From positions 1 to 5,781 of the forward strand of contig USCW01000112.1 of the NCBI GenBank assembly GCA_900553315.1: a stretch of DNA of 5,781 nt. Reading direction: 5' to 3'. Within the stretch, counting starts at the first letter, position 1. Every line of letters starts with the position of its first letter. Positions 1 to 5,676 of this stretch are shown piece after piece. The DNA comes from an uncultured Eubacteriales bacterium (GTDB lineage: Bacteria > Bacillota > Clostridia > Christensenellales > Aristaeellaceae). The notes under the pieces were generated by a model. The model was given only the letters and a program-made list of their open reading frames with translations, had not been told where the DNA came from and made no database searches. Both the position numbers and the translations under genes were made by a program.

Positions 1-23
1 GGGCTTCTCTATCAGAGAAGCCC
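1..23 (-). terminator. Probable intrinsic terminator of the GH51 gene
   Basis: A perfect 10-bp inverted repeat (GGGCTTCTCT at 1-10 with AGAGAAGCCC at 14-23) encloses a 3-nt loop. It lies 17 nt beyond the stop codon of the minus-strand arabinofuranosidase gene, the usual place for an intrinsic terminator. The T-tract that would confirm it would fall just outside the window, so it cannot be checked here. It could also serve a convergent gene to the left. Confidence 0.7.
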
Positions 24-40
24 CCTCCCTCGCAAAACCC

Positions 41-1501
41 TTATAACTGAATCGTAATCTCTGCTACGGAGCAGGCGGGGAGCGTGACGCGAACTTCGTC
101 GGAGGAGAGGGCGATGGAGGTCAGGGGTGCAATAGCGACGGGAGAGGCGGAGAAATCGTTCTTCGCGTGCATCTCTCCGGCCAGAACACGCCCCTCGGCC
201 TTCGCAGGCTTCGCGCCGCACAGCGAGATCGGTACCTCGCAGGACTCCGTTGCGGAGGTGTTCGCCAGCGTTACCGTCAACACATCGCCCTTCAGCGAGG
301 CCGACGCGCTTACGCGCTTCACACCCTCGGCGCTGTCGTCCGCATCTACATGCACCGGTACAAGCGTGCCCTCCTGATGCGCCTTGTAAAGATCAAAAAC
401 GTGATAGGTGGGCGTTAAGACCATCTTGTCGCCCTCGGTCAGAATCACGGACTGCAATACGTTCACCGTCTGCGCAAGGTTCGCCATCACAATGCGATCC
501 GCGTGCGCGTTGAAAATGTTCAGCGTCAGCGCCGCTACCTGCGCGTCACGCATGGTGTTCTGCTGATACAGGAAGCCGGGGTTCGTGCCGGGCTCCACAT
601 TGAACCACGTGCCCCATTCATCCACAATCAGCCCCACGCGATGTTTGGGATCATAGCGATTCATGATTTGCAGATGGTTGGAGACCAGCTCCTCCATCCG
701 CAGCGCCAAGCGCAGCGTCCGGGCATAGTCCTCTTCATTGAACTCCGTCGCGCTGCCCTTGTCGCGCCAAGGGCCGGGTACCGTGTAATAGTGCAGGGTC
801 AGCGCGTCCATGTACTCGCCCGCACGTTCCATCATCACGGCTGTCCAGTTGTAATCATCCACGTTCGGGCCGCAGGCAATGCGGTAGAGCTTGTTGTCGC
901 CATAGTTGCGGCAGTAGGTCTGATAGCGGCGGAATTCGTCCGCATAGTATTCCGGGCGCATGTTGCCGCCGCAGCCCCAGTTCTCGTTGCCCACGCCCCA
1001 GAACTTTACGCCCCAAGGATCCTTGCGGCCGTTGGCCCAGCGCTTCTTCACCACCGTGGAGTCGCCCTCGCTGTTGAGGTATTCCACCCACTCGGCCATT
1101 TCACGCACCGTGCCGCTGCCCACGTTCGCATTGATGTAGGGCTCGCAGCCAATCTGACTGCACAGCTCAAGGAATTCGTGGGTGCCGAAGGAGTTGTCCT
1201 CCACAACGCCGCCCCAGTTGGTGTTCACCATGCGCTTGCGGGTTTCCTTGGGGCCGATGCCGTCCTCCCAATGATACTCGTCCGCAAAGCAGCCGCCGGG
1301 CCAGCGCAGCACCGGCACGCCGATCTTCTTCAGCGCCTGCACCACATCGGTGCGCATTCCCTTGACGTTCGGGATGGGGGAGTCCTCGCCCACATACAGA
1401 CCCTGATAAATGCAGCGGCCCAGATGCTCGGAAAAATGACCGTAAATGTTCTTGCTGATCTTCGCGCCGGTGACGCGGGGATCCAGAATGACCTTTGCCA
1501 T
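41..1501 (-). CDS. abfA: Intracellular GH51 alpha-L-arabinofuranosidase
   Basis: This 486-residue protein should hydrolyse terminal non-reducing alpha-L-arabinofuranosyl units from arabino-oligosaccharides (EC 3.2.1.55), releasing L-arabinose. The GH51 (beta/alpha)8 barrel covers about residues 15-370, and a C-terminal beta-sandwich covers about 375-486. The acid/base glutamate is E173 in GNEN and the nucleophile is E295 in VDEWG, at spacing normal for the family. The RWPGGCFADEYHWEDGIGP stretch (66-84) is also typical. There is no signal peptide or membrane segment, so it acts in the cytoplasm on imported substrate. The ATG at 1501 is chosen because GGAGG (1509-1513) sits 7 nt upstream; an in-frame ATG at 1555 lies inside the promoter and cannot be used. 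Length matches intracellular GH51 enzymes. The gene has its own promoter, an AraR-like operator and a terminator, so it is probably monocistronic. Exact preference (arabinan or arabinoxylan fragments) cannot be read from sequence. Confidence 0.95.
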   Translation of the reverse strand: MAKVILDPRVTGAKISKNIYGHFSEHLGRCIYQGLYVGEDSPIPNVKGMRTDVVQALKKIGVPVLRWPGGCFADEYHWEDGIGPKETRKRMVNTNWGGVVEDNSFGTHEFLELCSQIGCEPYINANVGSGTVREMAEWVEYLNSEGDSTVVKKRWANGRKDPWGVKFWGVGNENWGCGGNMRPEYYADEFRRYQTYCRNYGDNKLYRIACGPNVDDYNWTAVMMERAGEYMDALTLHYYTVPGPWRDKGSATEFNEEDYARTLRLALRMEELVSNHLQIMNRYDPKHRVGLIVDEWGTWFNVEPGTNPGFLYQQNTMRDAQVAALTLNIFNAHADRIVMANLAQTVNVLQSVILTEGDKMVLTPTYHVFDLYKAHQEGTLVPVHVDADDSAEGVKRVSASASLKGDVLTVTLANTSATESCEVPISLCGAKPAKAEGRVLAGEMHAKNDFSASPVAIAPLTSIALSSDEVRVTLPACSVAEITIQL

Positions 1502-1534
1502 GATGATTCCTCCTTTTAAGATAACACGAGACGT

Positions 1535-1550
1535 ATTTGTACGTACATTA
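1535..1550. promoter_or_regulatory. AraR-like operator
   Basis: On the plus strand 1535-1550 reads ATTTGTACGTACATTA, containing the perfect 10-bp palindrome TGTACGTACA (1538-1547). Recalled from memory, the Bacillus AraR operator is close to ATTTGTACGTACAAAT; the first 13 of 16 positions match. AraR is the GntR/LacI-hybrid repressor of arabinose genes that is released by L-arabinose. The site overlaps the -10 box and probable transcription start of the GH51 gene, an ideal place for repression. The araR gene itself is not in the window. Confidence 0.75.
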
Positions 1551-1575
1551 TGCAACGCTACGAAAATATTGTCAA
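1547..1575 (-). promoter_or_regulatory. Sigma-A-type promoter of the GH51 gene
   Basis: Read on the minus strand, a perfect -35 box TTGACA (1570-1575) is followed after exactly 17 bp by the -10 box CATAAT (1547-1552), five of six consensus bases. Transcription should start near 1540, giving a leader of about 40 nt before the ATG at 1501. The strong consensus fits a promoter that is kept off by a repressor bound over its -10 box. Confidence 0.85.
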
Positions 1576-1615
1576 GATGGTTTTTTGAACATCATGCGAA
1601 ATTCATAGAAAAACA

Positions 1616-2974
1616 TTAATTAATCGTTTCGCGGGTCAGGTTTTTCACCCAAGTATACTTTCGGTAATGCAGCGGCAGGAACGGCAGCTTGATGATCTCG
1701 TCGCAGCACATGATGCAGTACACGGCCATCACCGGCCAATGGAATACGAAAGCGCCCAGAATCGACACAGGCAAGGCGAAGCACCACGTCGCAAAGAATA
1801 CGCTGACCGCGTCGTATTTTGCATCGCCGCCCGCAGGCAGCACGCCGCAGGTGAAGACCGTGTTAAAGGCATACGCGAACATGTAGAAGGCGCTGAAAAT
1901 CAGCATTTGGGTCAGGTATTCCTTGGCCTGCGGCTCCAGCACGTAGAAGCGGAGCATGACCGGCCCCAGCGCCGCCAGCAGCAGCATGTTCGCCAGACCG
2001 CAAAGCATCGATACATGCCAGAAGCGTCGACCGTAGGCCTTTGCCTTGTCAAATTCGTTCTGCCCCAGCAGCTTGCCCAGCATAATGCCGGAACCGCTGG
2101 CAATGCCATGGGCGAGGCATTGAATGAGTTGCTGCATCACTGCCGTGACCGAGCTGGCCGCCGTTGCGTCGGTGCCCAGACGACCCATAATCATGGAGTG
2201 TACCGTGATGCTCAGCCCCCACGACAGGGAGCTGGCCAGCATGGGCATTTCAATCTTCCACAGATCCTTTTCGAAGGTTTTGGAGAAATAGCGCATACTC
2301 TCCATGTCGGGGTGCAGGTGACCCTTGCGGTGACCGTCCCACACGCACCACACCAGCGCGACGGCCTCGACCGCGATGGTGGAATAGGCAGAGCCGTTCG
2401 CGCCCAGCGCTGGAATGGCGCCGTAGCCGTAAATCAGGAAGAAGTCCAGCCCCATGTCCACCAGCACCGTCAATGCGGAAATCCACACGCTGAGGCGGGC
2501 GCGTCCGTCAATCTTCATGACCATCAAATAGCATTGCGAAATGCCGGACAGCAGATAGGACACGCTCACGATACGCAGATATCCCGCACCGATGTCAATG
2601 AGCTCCTGCTCGGGCGTGTAGAGCGCCATCAGCTTTTCCGGAGCCAGCAGCGCAGCCAGCGTGAACACCAGCGAAATCAGGAAGGAATAGCGCAAGGCCA
2701 TGCTCATGAAGCGCTTGGCGTTTCGTTCATCTTTTTTGCCCAGATACTGCGCCACCAGCACGCCCACCGAGCCCACCACGCTGCTCACGAACAGGGACAT
2801 CACGAAGGAAATCTGGTTGGCCAGCGATACCGCCGCGACGCTCTCCTGATTCAGCCGCCCCAGCATCAGCGCGTCCGACGCGCCGACCAGCGCGGTCAGC
2901 AGCACCTGCAGACCCAGCGGAACCGCCAACGTCAGCAGCTCCTTGTTAAAGGCGCGTTTTTCTTCTGCGTTCAT
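1616..2974 (-). CDS. MATE-family multidrug/metabolite efflux transporter (first copy)
   Basis: This 452-residue protein is a polytopic membrane transporter of the MATE family, which exports cationic drugs or metabolites in exchange for Na+ or H+. About 12 hydrophobic segments are visible, in two halves joined by a hydrophilic loop (about 213-240). Family features include the N-terminal helix with GASDALMLGRL (31-41, D34 conserved in type), the LDFFLIYG stretch (176-183) ending the first half, and a second-half GVLPAGGDAKYD motif (377-388), a variant of the usual GxxRAGGD. Length is normal for MATE proteins. AGGAGT (2985-2990) lies about 10 nt before the ATG, slightly long but acceptable. It has its own extended -10 promoter. 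The GH51 gene follows 114 bp downstream on the same strand with no clear terminator between, so read-through is possible. The substrate cannot be predicted. It is clearly different in sequence from the second MATE protein in this window. Confidence 0.9.
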   Translation of the reverse strand: MNAEEKRAFNKELLTLAVPLGLQVLLTALVGASDALMLGRLNQESVAAVSLANQISFVMSLFVSSVVGSVGVLVAQYLGKKDERNAKRFMSMALRYSFLISLVFTLAALLAPEKLMALYTPEQELIDIGAGYLRIVSVSYLLSGISQCYLMVMKIDGRARLSVWISALTVLVDMGLDFFLIYGYGAIPALGANGSAYSTIAVEAVALVWCVWDGHRKGHLHPDMESMRYFSKTFEKDLWKIEMPMLASSLSWGLSITVHSMIMGRLGTDATAASSVTAVMQQLIQCLAHGIASGSGIMLGKLLGQNEFDKAKAYGRRFWHVSMLCGLANMLLLAALGPVMLRFYVLEPQAKEYLTQMLIFSAFYMFAYAFNTVFTCGVLPAGGDAKYDAVSVFFATWCFALPVSILGAFVFHWPVMAVYCIMCCDEIIKLPFLPLHYRKYTWVKNLTRETIN

Positions 2975-3007
2975 TTTTCAGTAAACTCCTGTCTGACATT
3001 TTGCGCC

Positions 3008-3036
3008 ATTATAGCATGTTCGGACAAATGCTGCAA
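3008..3036 (-). promoter_or_regulatory. Extended -10 promoter of the first MATE gene
   Basis: On the minus strand there is a perfect -10 hexamer TATAAT (3008-3013) preceded by TGC, forming an extended -10 (TGCTATAAT). Seventeen bp upstream the sequence TTGCAG (3031-3036) is only a weak -35, which is common for extended -10 promoters. Transcription would start near 3001, giving a leader of about 25 nt that includes the ribosome binding site. Confidence 0.7.
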
Positions 3037-3093
3037 TACGGCAAAAAAGTTTTCTTTCGCCTTGCAGCACGACATGAAGAGGCCTCCGTGTCG

Positions 3094-3122
3094 TTTCGTT
3101 TCCTGTGGAAACTTTGTAAGAT
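3094..3122 (+). promoter_or_regulatory. Possible promoter of the small plus-strand gene, with palindrome
   Basis: A -10-like TAAGAT (3117-3122) lies 32 bp before the ATG at 3155, but the -35 (TTTCGT, 3094-3099) is poor. Between them sits a perfect 6-bp inverted repeat, GTTTCC (3098-3103) and GGAAAC (3107-3112), around TGT, which could be an operator. Alternatively GGAAACTTT (3107-3115) with TGTC (3128-3131) resembles an ECF sigma-factor promoter, though the spacing is a little short. Neither reading is secure. Confidence 0.35.
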
Positions 3123-3154
3123 AACGCTGTCAAACGAAAGAAGGCTGTAAAGCT

Positions 3155-3385
3155 ATGAGCACGGATAAGATGTACGCAGAGCAGATTGCCAATGAGTATG
3201 CCCCGAAGAAGACCTCGAAGATCGTCGCCCTGCGCAAGCTGGACGCAAAGGCCAAGATGTCCGCAGCGGAAGCGTCGGAGCGCAAGGAAGCTGACGCAAA
3301 AAAAGGGACGCTGAGCGGAAAAGCCCAGCGTCCCTTGCTTTGTTTAGGCAATACCGCACAAATGAGTTGGTGCGGAGGCGAATGA
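3155..3385 (+). pseudogene. Small basic protein gene, probably truncated; tail reads through a terminator and a repeat
   Basis: The 76-residue frame starts at an ATG preceded by GAAAGAAGG (3136-3144), 10 nt upstream. Residues 1-35 are a lysine-rich amphipathic segment (KMYAEQIANEYAPKKTSK, then ALRKLDAKAK). It resembles, from memory, the N-terminus of a family of roughly 100-residue clostridial proteins that continue with a two-helix membrane hairpin; no such hydrophobic part exists here in any frame. From residue 51 the frame runs through the 3305-3334 terminator hairpin, and residues 65-76 are encoded by the MITE-like element. The tail is therefore unlikely to be a selected protein sequence. 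The likely reading is a gene that lost its 3' part by deletion and was later altered again by the insertion. A functional short peptide cannot be excluded. It is divergent from the first MATE gene and convergent with the XRE gene. Confidence 0.5.
3298..3334 (-). terminator. Intrinsic terminator for the XRE gene
   Basis: GGGACGCTG (3305-3313) pairs perfectly with CAGCGTCCC (3326-3334); two more G-C pairs follow inside a single A/C mismatch, leaving a 6-nt loop. On the minus strand the hairpin is followed by seven T residues (plus-strand A at 3298-3304), the canonical arrangement for a minus-strand gene, here XRE. Without the inserted element it would lie 9 nt past the XRE stop codon. The plus-strand side is moderately T-rich (TTGCTTTGTTT), so weak bidirectional action is possible. 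Confidence 0.88.
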
Positions 3386-3510
3386 ATTTTTCGTCAGATG
3401 CAATGGCAGATTTTGAAGGTTTACTGGAGGTAAATCGAAAAATCTGCAAGCAGCAGATGGCGGAAAAGGCATCGCCTACGCTGCCGACGAATTGTGCGGT
3501 ATTGCCTTTA
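3343..3510. mobile_element. MITE-like palindromic insertion (160 bp) with TTTA target duplication
   Basis: The element 3347-3506 starts with GGCAATACCGCACAA (3347-3361) and ends with its exact reverse complement (3492-3506). It is flanked by TTTA on both sides (3343-3346 and 3507-3510), consistent with a 4-bp target duplication. Nearly the whole element folds back on itself: 3372-3381 with 3472-3481 (9 of 10), GCAGATTTT at 3406-3414 with 3439-3447 (perfect), and 3419-3424 with 3430-3435 around a TGGAG loop at the exact centre. It encodes no transposase, so it would be a non-autonomous element mobilised in trans. The parent family is not recognised. The alternative is a structured 3'-UTR RNA of the XRE transcript, but the terminal repeats plus flanking duplication favour insertion. 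Confidence 0.75.
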
Positions 3511-3990
3511 TTTGTTTTTCCCGCCTAACAGGCTTCCGAGTACGTCCGATACCAGCTCTTCGCCGCGGTTCTGCATCAGCGTGGAGATCATGCTGCCGCC
3601 CTCAAGAATGTCCAGCGCGATCTTTTTGCGCGTCGTGTCCGCCTTGCGGTAGGCGGCGACCAGCTTTTTCTCAGCGGCGGTCAGCCTCATCATAGAATCG
3701 TCGTTTTTCTTTGCGTTAGTGGTTGCTTTCTTGACCGTCGCAGTCGTCTTTTTCACGGCCGTGGCGGCAGCGGTCTTCTTCGCGGTGGAGGTTCCAAGCA
3801 GGGAGGCCTGCGTCACGCCTGTGACCTTGGCAATTTTCTTTATGGTTTCCGTTTCCAGCTCCAGCACGCCGCGCTCGGCCTTGCTGATGTCCTGTGCCGT
3901 CACGCCGCCCACCTTCTGCGCCAGCTTTTCCTGTGTTAGTCCTGCATCCAGACGGGCCTTCTTGATCTGCGCGCCTATTCTCTTGCCCAT
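3508..3990 (-). CDS. XRE-family HTH transcriptional regulator with H1-like basic linker
   Basis: This 160-residue protein has three parts. Residues 4-66 form a Cro/C1-type helix-turn-helix (LTQEKLAQKVGGVTAQDISKAERG, with recognition helix near 30-40), which binds operator DNA. Residues 68-96 are a low-complexity Lys/Ala/Thr linker resembling histone H1 tails. Residues 100-160 contain a charged helical segment (LTAAEKKLVAAYRKAD) like that C-terminal to the HTH in many clostridial XRE proteins, and a Gly/Leu-rich end. The ATG at 3990 is preferred because AGGAGG (4001-4006) is 10 nt upstream; the alternative ATG at 4014 would begin almost at the transcription start. The gene is divergent from the second MATE gene, with 158 bp between starts, so it may control that pump and itself; this is inference. 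Its TAA stop lies in the TTTA duplication of the inserted element. Confidence 0.85.
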   Translation of the reverse strand: MGKRIGAQIKKARLDAGLTQEKLAQKVGGVTAQDISKAERGVLELETETIKKIAKVTGVTQASLLGTSTAKKTAAATAVKKTTATVKKATTNAKKNDDSMMRLTAAEKKLVAAYRKADTTRKKIALDILEGGSMISTLMQNRGEELVSDVLGSLLGGKNK

Positions 3991-4023
3991 GGTATCCCTG
4001 CCTCCTGCGTACATGATGCACCT

Positions 4024-4052
4024 ATTATAGCGTATTTTGTCCTATTTCGGAA
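4024..4052 (-). promoter_or_regulatory. Promoter of the XRE gene
   Basis: A perfect minus-strand TATAAT (4024-4029) lies 33 bp upstream of the chosen ATG, with a weak -35 TTCCGA (4047-4052) after 17 bp. Transcription would start near 4017. CCTATT occurs twice on the plus strand, at 4021-4026 and 4041-4046, exactly 20 bp (about two helical turns) apart and covering the -10 and spacer, so it is a candidate site for autoregulation. Confidence 0.6.
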
Positions 4053-4082
4053 GACAGCCGCAGAAATTTCCGCGTGTTCGTC

Positions 4083-4111
4083 TTGCTATTGTGGGGCAGT
4101 GCTGTTACAAT
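4083..4111 (+). promoter_or_regulatory. Promoter of the second MATE gene
   Basis: TTGCTA (4083-4088) is followed after 17 bp by TACAAT (4106-4111), five of six consensus bases, and preceded by TGT, making an extended -10. Transcription would begin near 4118, about 30 nt before the ATG. A tandem 8-bp near-repeat, AGTATTGG and AGTATTTG (4116-4131), covers the start region and could be a regulator site. Confidence 0.7.
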
Positions 4112-4148
4112 AAATAGTATTGGAGTATTTGCAGGGAGGAAATCTTAC

Positions 4149-5558
4149 ATGCAAAAGAAAACCAGCCGGCTGCAAAGCTGGTTCGGCGTGCAGGATATGA
4201 CCGTTGGCAGGCCGATGGACAGCCTGGTGCGCTTCTCGATTCCACTGTTGGTGGGCAATCTGGCTCAGCAGCTATATAACACCGTGGACTCCATCGTAGT
4301 GGGGCAGTATATCGGCGATACGGCGTTGGCCGCCGTGGGGACGGCGGGCCCTATCCTGAACCTGCTGCTGGTGCTGTTCATGGGTATTGCCACCGGCGCG
4401 AGCATCCTTTCGGCGCAGTATTTCGGTGCGCATGACCGGCAGCACCTCAGCCGCGTGGTGGGCGCGTCCATTCTGCTGACCGTTTCGAGCAGTATCCTGA
4501 TGGGATTCGTCGGCTTCTTCGCATCACCGTGGCTGATGTCGCTGGTGAATCCGCCTGCGGATGTGCTAGACGGCGCAGTTATCTATTTGCAAATTATCTT
4601 CATCGGCATCCTCGGCACCGCTACCTATAATATCCTCGCGGGTGTGCTGCGCGGACTGGGTGACAGTCTGATGCCGCTGGTGTCCCTGCTGGTGGCCAGT
4701 CTGTTGAATATCGTGCTGGACATTGTGTTTGTGCGTGACCTGCGCATGGGCATCGCGGGCGTGGCATGGGCGACGATCATTGCACAGGCCATCTCCGGTA
4801 CCATGTGCCTTGTGCGGCTGTGCAGAATGCAGCAGGTCGTGGACGTGAATAAGGAAACCTTGCGCCCCGATTGGCCTATCATCGGTCGCCTGTGCAAGCT
4901 GGGCGTGCCCGCTGGTATCACTCAGGCTATCTTCTCTCTGTCCGCCATCGTTGTGCAGGGACTGACCAACTCCATGGGTACCGCCGTAATCGCAACCAGC
5001 GTGGCCGTCATGCGTGTGGACGGCTTCGCCATGATGCCCAACTTCACCTTCGGCACCGCCGCAACCACCTTCGTGGGCCAGAATATCGGCGCTCGCCGTG
5101 CCGACCGTATCCATCAGGGAACGAAGGATCTGCTGATGCTGGCGCTGGCTGTCGCGGGCGTGCTGGTGGCGTGCATTCTGCTGTTCGGGCATAACCTGAT
5201 TCGTATGTTCTCTTCCACGGCGGACGTGATCGAGCTAGGCCAGCGCGGCCTGCGCTGGCTGGCCGTGGGCTACCTGTGCTTCGCCGTCAGTCAGGTACTG
5301 CAAGGTGTGATGCGCGGCGCAGGAGAGACTATGATCCCCATGTGGATCAGTATCATCTGCACCGTGCTGCTGCGTCTGCCGCTGGCGTACCTGCTGGCCG
5401 CACTGACCCGCTCCGAACTATGGCCTCAGGGCAACCCGGATATTCTGTATATCTCGCTGCTGATCTCGTGGGTCATGGGCATGGTGCTGACCGTGATCTC
5501 CTATCGCTTAGGCTGGTGGCGGCGGAAGCTCCCGGAAGACCTAAAGGAACAACTCTGA
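4149..5558 (+). CDS. MATE-family efflux transporter (second copy)
   Basis: This 469-residue membrane protein belongs to the MATE family of Na+- or H+-coupled exporters. About 12 hydrophobic helices are arranged as two related halves. The halves carry matching motifs: NTVDSIVVGQYIG near 44-56 in helix 1, RGLGDSLMPL at 168-177 in the first half and RGAGETMIPM at 389-398 in the second, which reflect the internal two-fold repeat. LGVPAGITQ (251-259) opens the second half. Length is normal for the family. The ATG at 4149 follows GGGAGGA (4134-4140) at good spacing; an upstream in-frame GTG at 4074 precedes the promoter and is excluded. The gene has its own promoter and a strong terminator, so it is monocistronic, and it is divergent from the XRE gene, its likely local regulator. 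The substrate is unknown; drugs, dyes, bile salts or metabolites are all possible. Confidence 0.93.
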   Translation: MQKKTSRLQSWFGVQDMTVGRPMDSLVRFSIPLLVGNLAQQLYNTVDSIVVGQYIGDTALAAVGTAGPILNLLLVLFMGIATGASILSAQYFGAHDRQHLSRVVGASILLTVSSSILMGFVGFFASPWLMSLVNPPADVLDGAVIYLQIIFIGILGTATYNILAGVLRGLGDSLMPLVSLLVASLLNIVLDIVFVRDLRMGIAGVAWATIIAQAISGTMCLVRLCRMQQVVDVNKETLRPDWPIIGRLCKLGVPAGITQAIFSLSAIVVQGLTNSMGTAVIATSVAVMRVDGFAMMPNFTFGTAATTFVGQNIGARRADRIHQGTKDLLMLALAVAGVLVACILLFGHNLIRMFSSTADVIELGQRGLRWLAVGYLCFAVSQVLQGVMRGAGETMIPMWISIICTVLLRLPLAYLLAALTRSELWPQGNPDILYISLLISWVMGMVLTVISYRLGWWRRKLPEDLKEQL

Positions 5559-5591
5559 AACATGTAAGCAAAGAAAGCAAGCATGAGAAAA

Positions 5592-5624
5592 GCTCCAATG
5601 ACCGTAAGGTCATTGGAGCCTTTT
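5592..5624 (+). terminator. Intrinsic terminator of the second MATE gene
   Basis: A perfect 12-bp stem, GCTCCAATGACC (5592-5603) with GGTCATTGGAGC (5608-5619), closes a GTAA loop and is followed by CTTTTC. It begins 33 nt after the MATE stop codon. AAAA directly before the stem (5588-5591) lets it also work weakly in the opposite direction. Confidence 0.88.
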
Positions 5625-5645
5625 CAATATGCGTTACACGCGCAC

Positions 5646-5676
5646 GTCCGCGGCGGCTCTGTCAGCCGCCGTGGAC
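5646..5676. repeat. GC-rich inverted repeat of unknown role
   Basis: A 13-bp stem with one G-T wobble (5646-5658 with 5664-5676) surrounds the loop CTGTC; the core is CGGCGGCT/AGCCGCCG. No T-tract follows on either strand, so it is not a standard intrinsic terminator. It may be part of a dispersed intergenic repeat. Confidence 0.5.

Noticed and set aside
503..1519. Long plus-strand open frame (338 codons) opposite the GH51 gene
   Set aside because: It is an antisense shadow of a well-supported GH51 enzyme; its His/Ala/Val/Arg-rich translation matches no fold and it lacks a convincing ribosome binding site.
1551..1563. Possible catabolite-repression (cre) site TGCAACGCTACGA in the GH51 promoter spacer
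   Set aside because: It is one base short of the cre pattern (TG.AA.CG), so the central CG is out of register.
1667..3124. Long plus-strand open frame (485 codons) opposite the first MATE gene
   Set aside because: Its His/Gln/Arg-rich composition is the mirror of a hydrophobic membrane protein read on the other strand in GC-rich DNA; it also crosses the MATE promoter.
3343..3510. CRISPR array or attachment site
   Set aside because: The repeats are inverted rather than direct and there are only two ends; no spacers, cas genes, integrase or tRNA are present.
3340..3528. Plus-strand open frame of 62 codons between the small gene and the XRE gene
   Set aside because: It lies almost wholly inside the fold-back element, has no ribosome binding site at its start and overlaps the XRE 3' end; the inverted-repeat structure explains the sequence better.
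4566..5192. Minus-strand open frame (208 codons) opposite the second MATE gene
   Set aside because: Same kind of shadow: His/Gln-rich antisense translation of membrane helices with no promoter or ribosome binding site.
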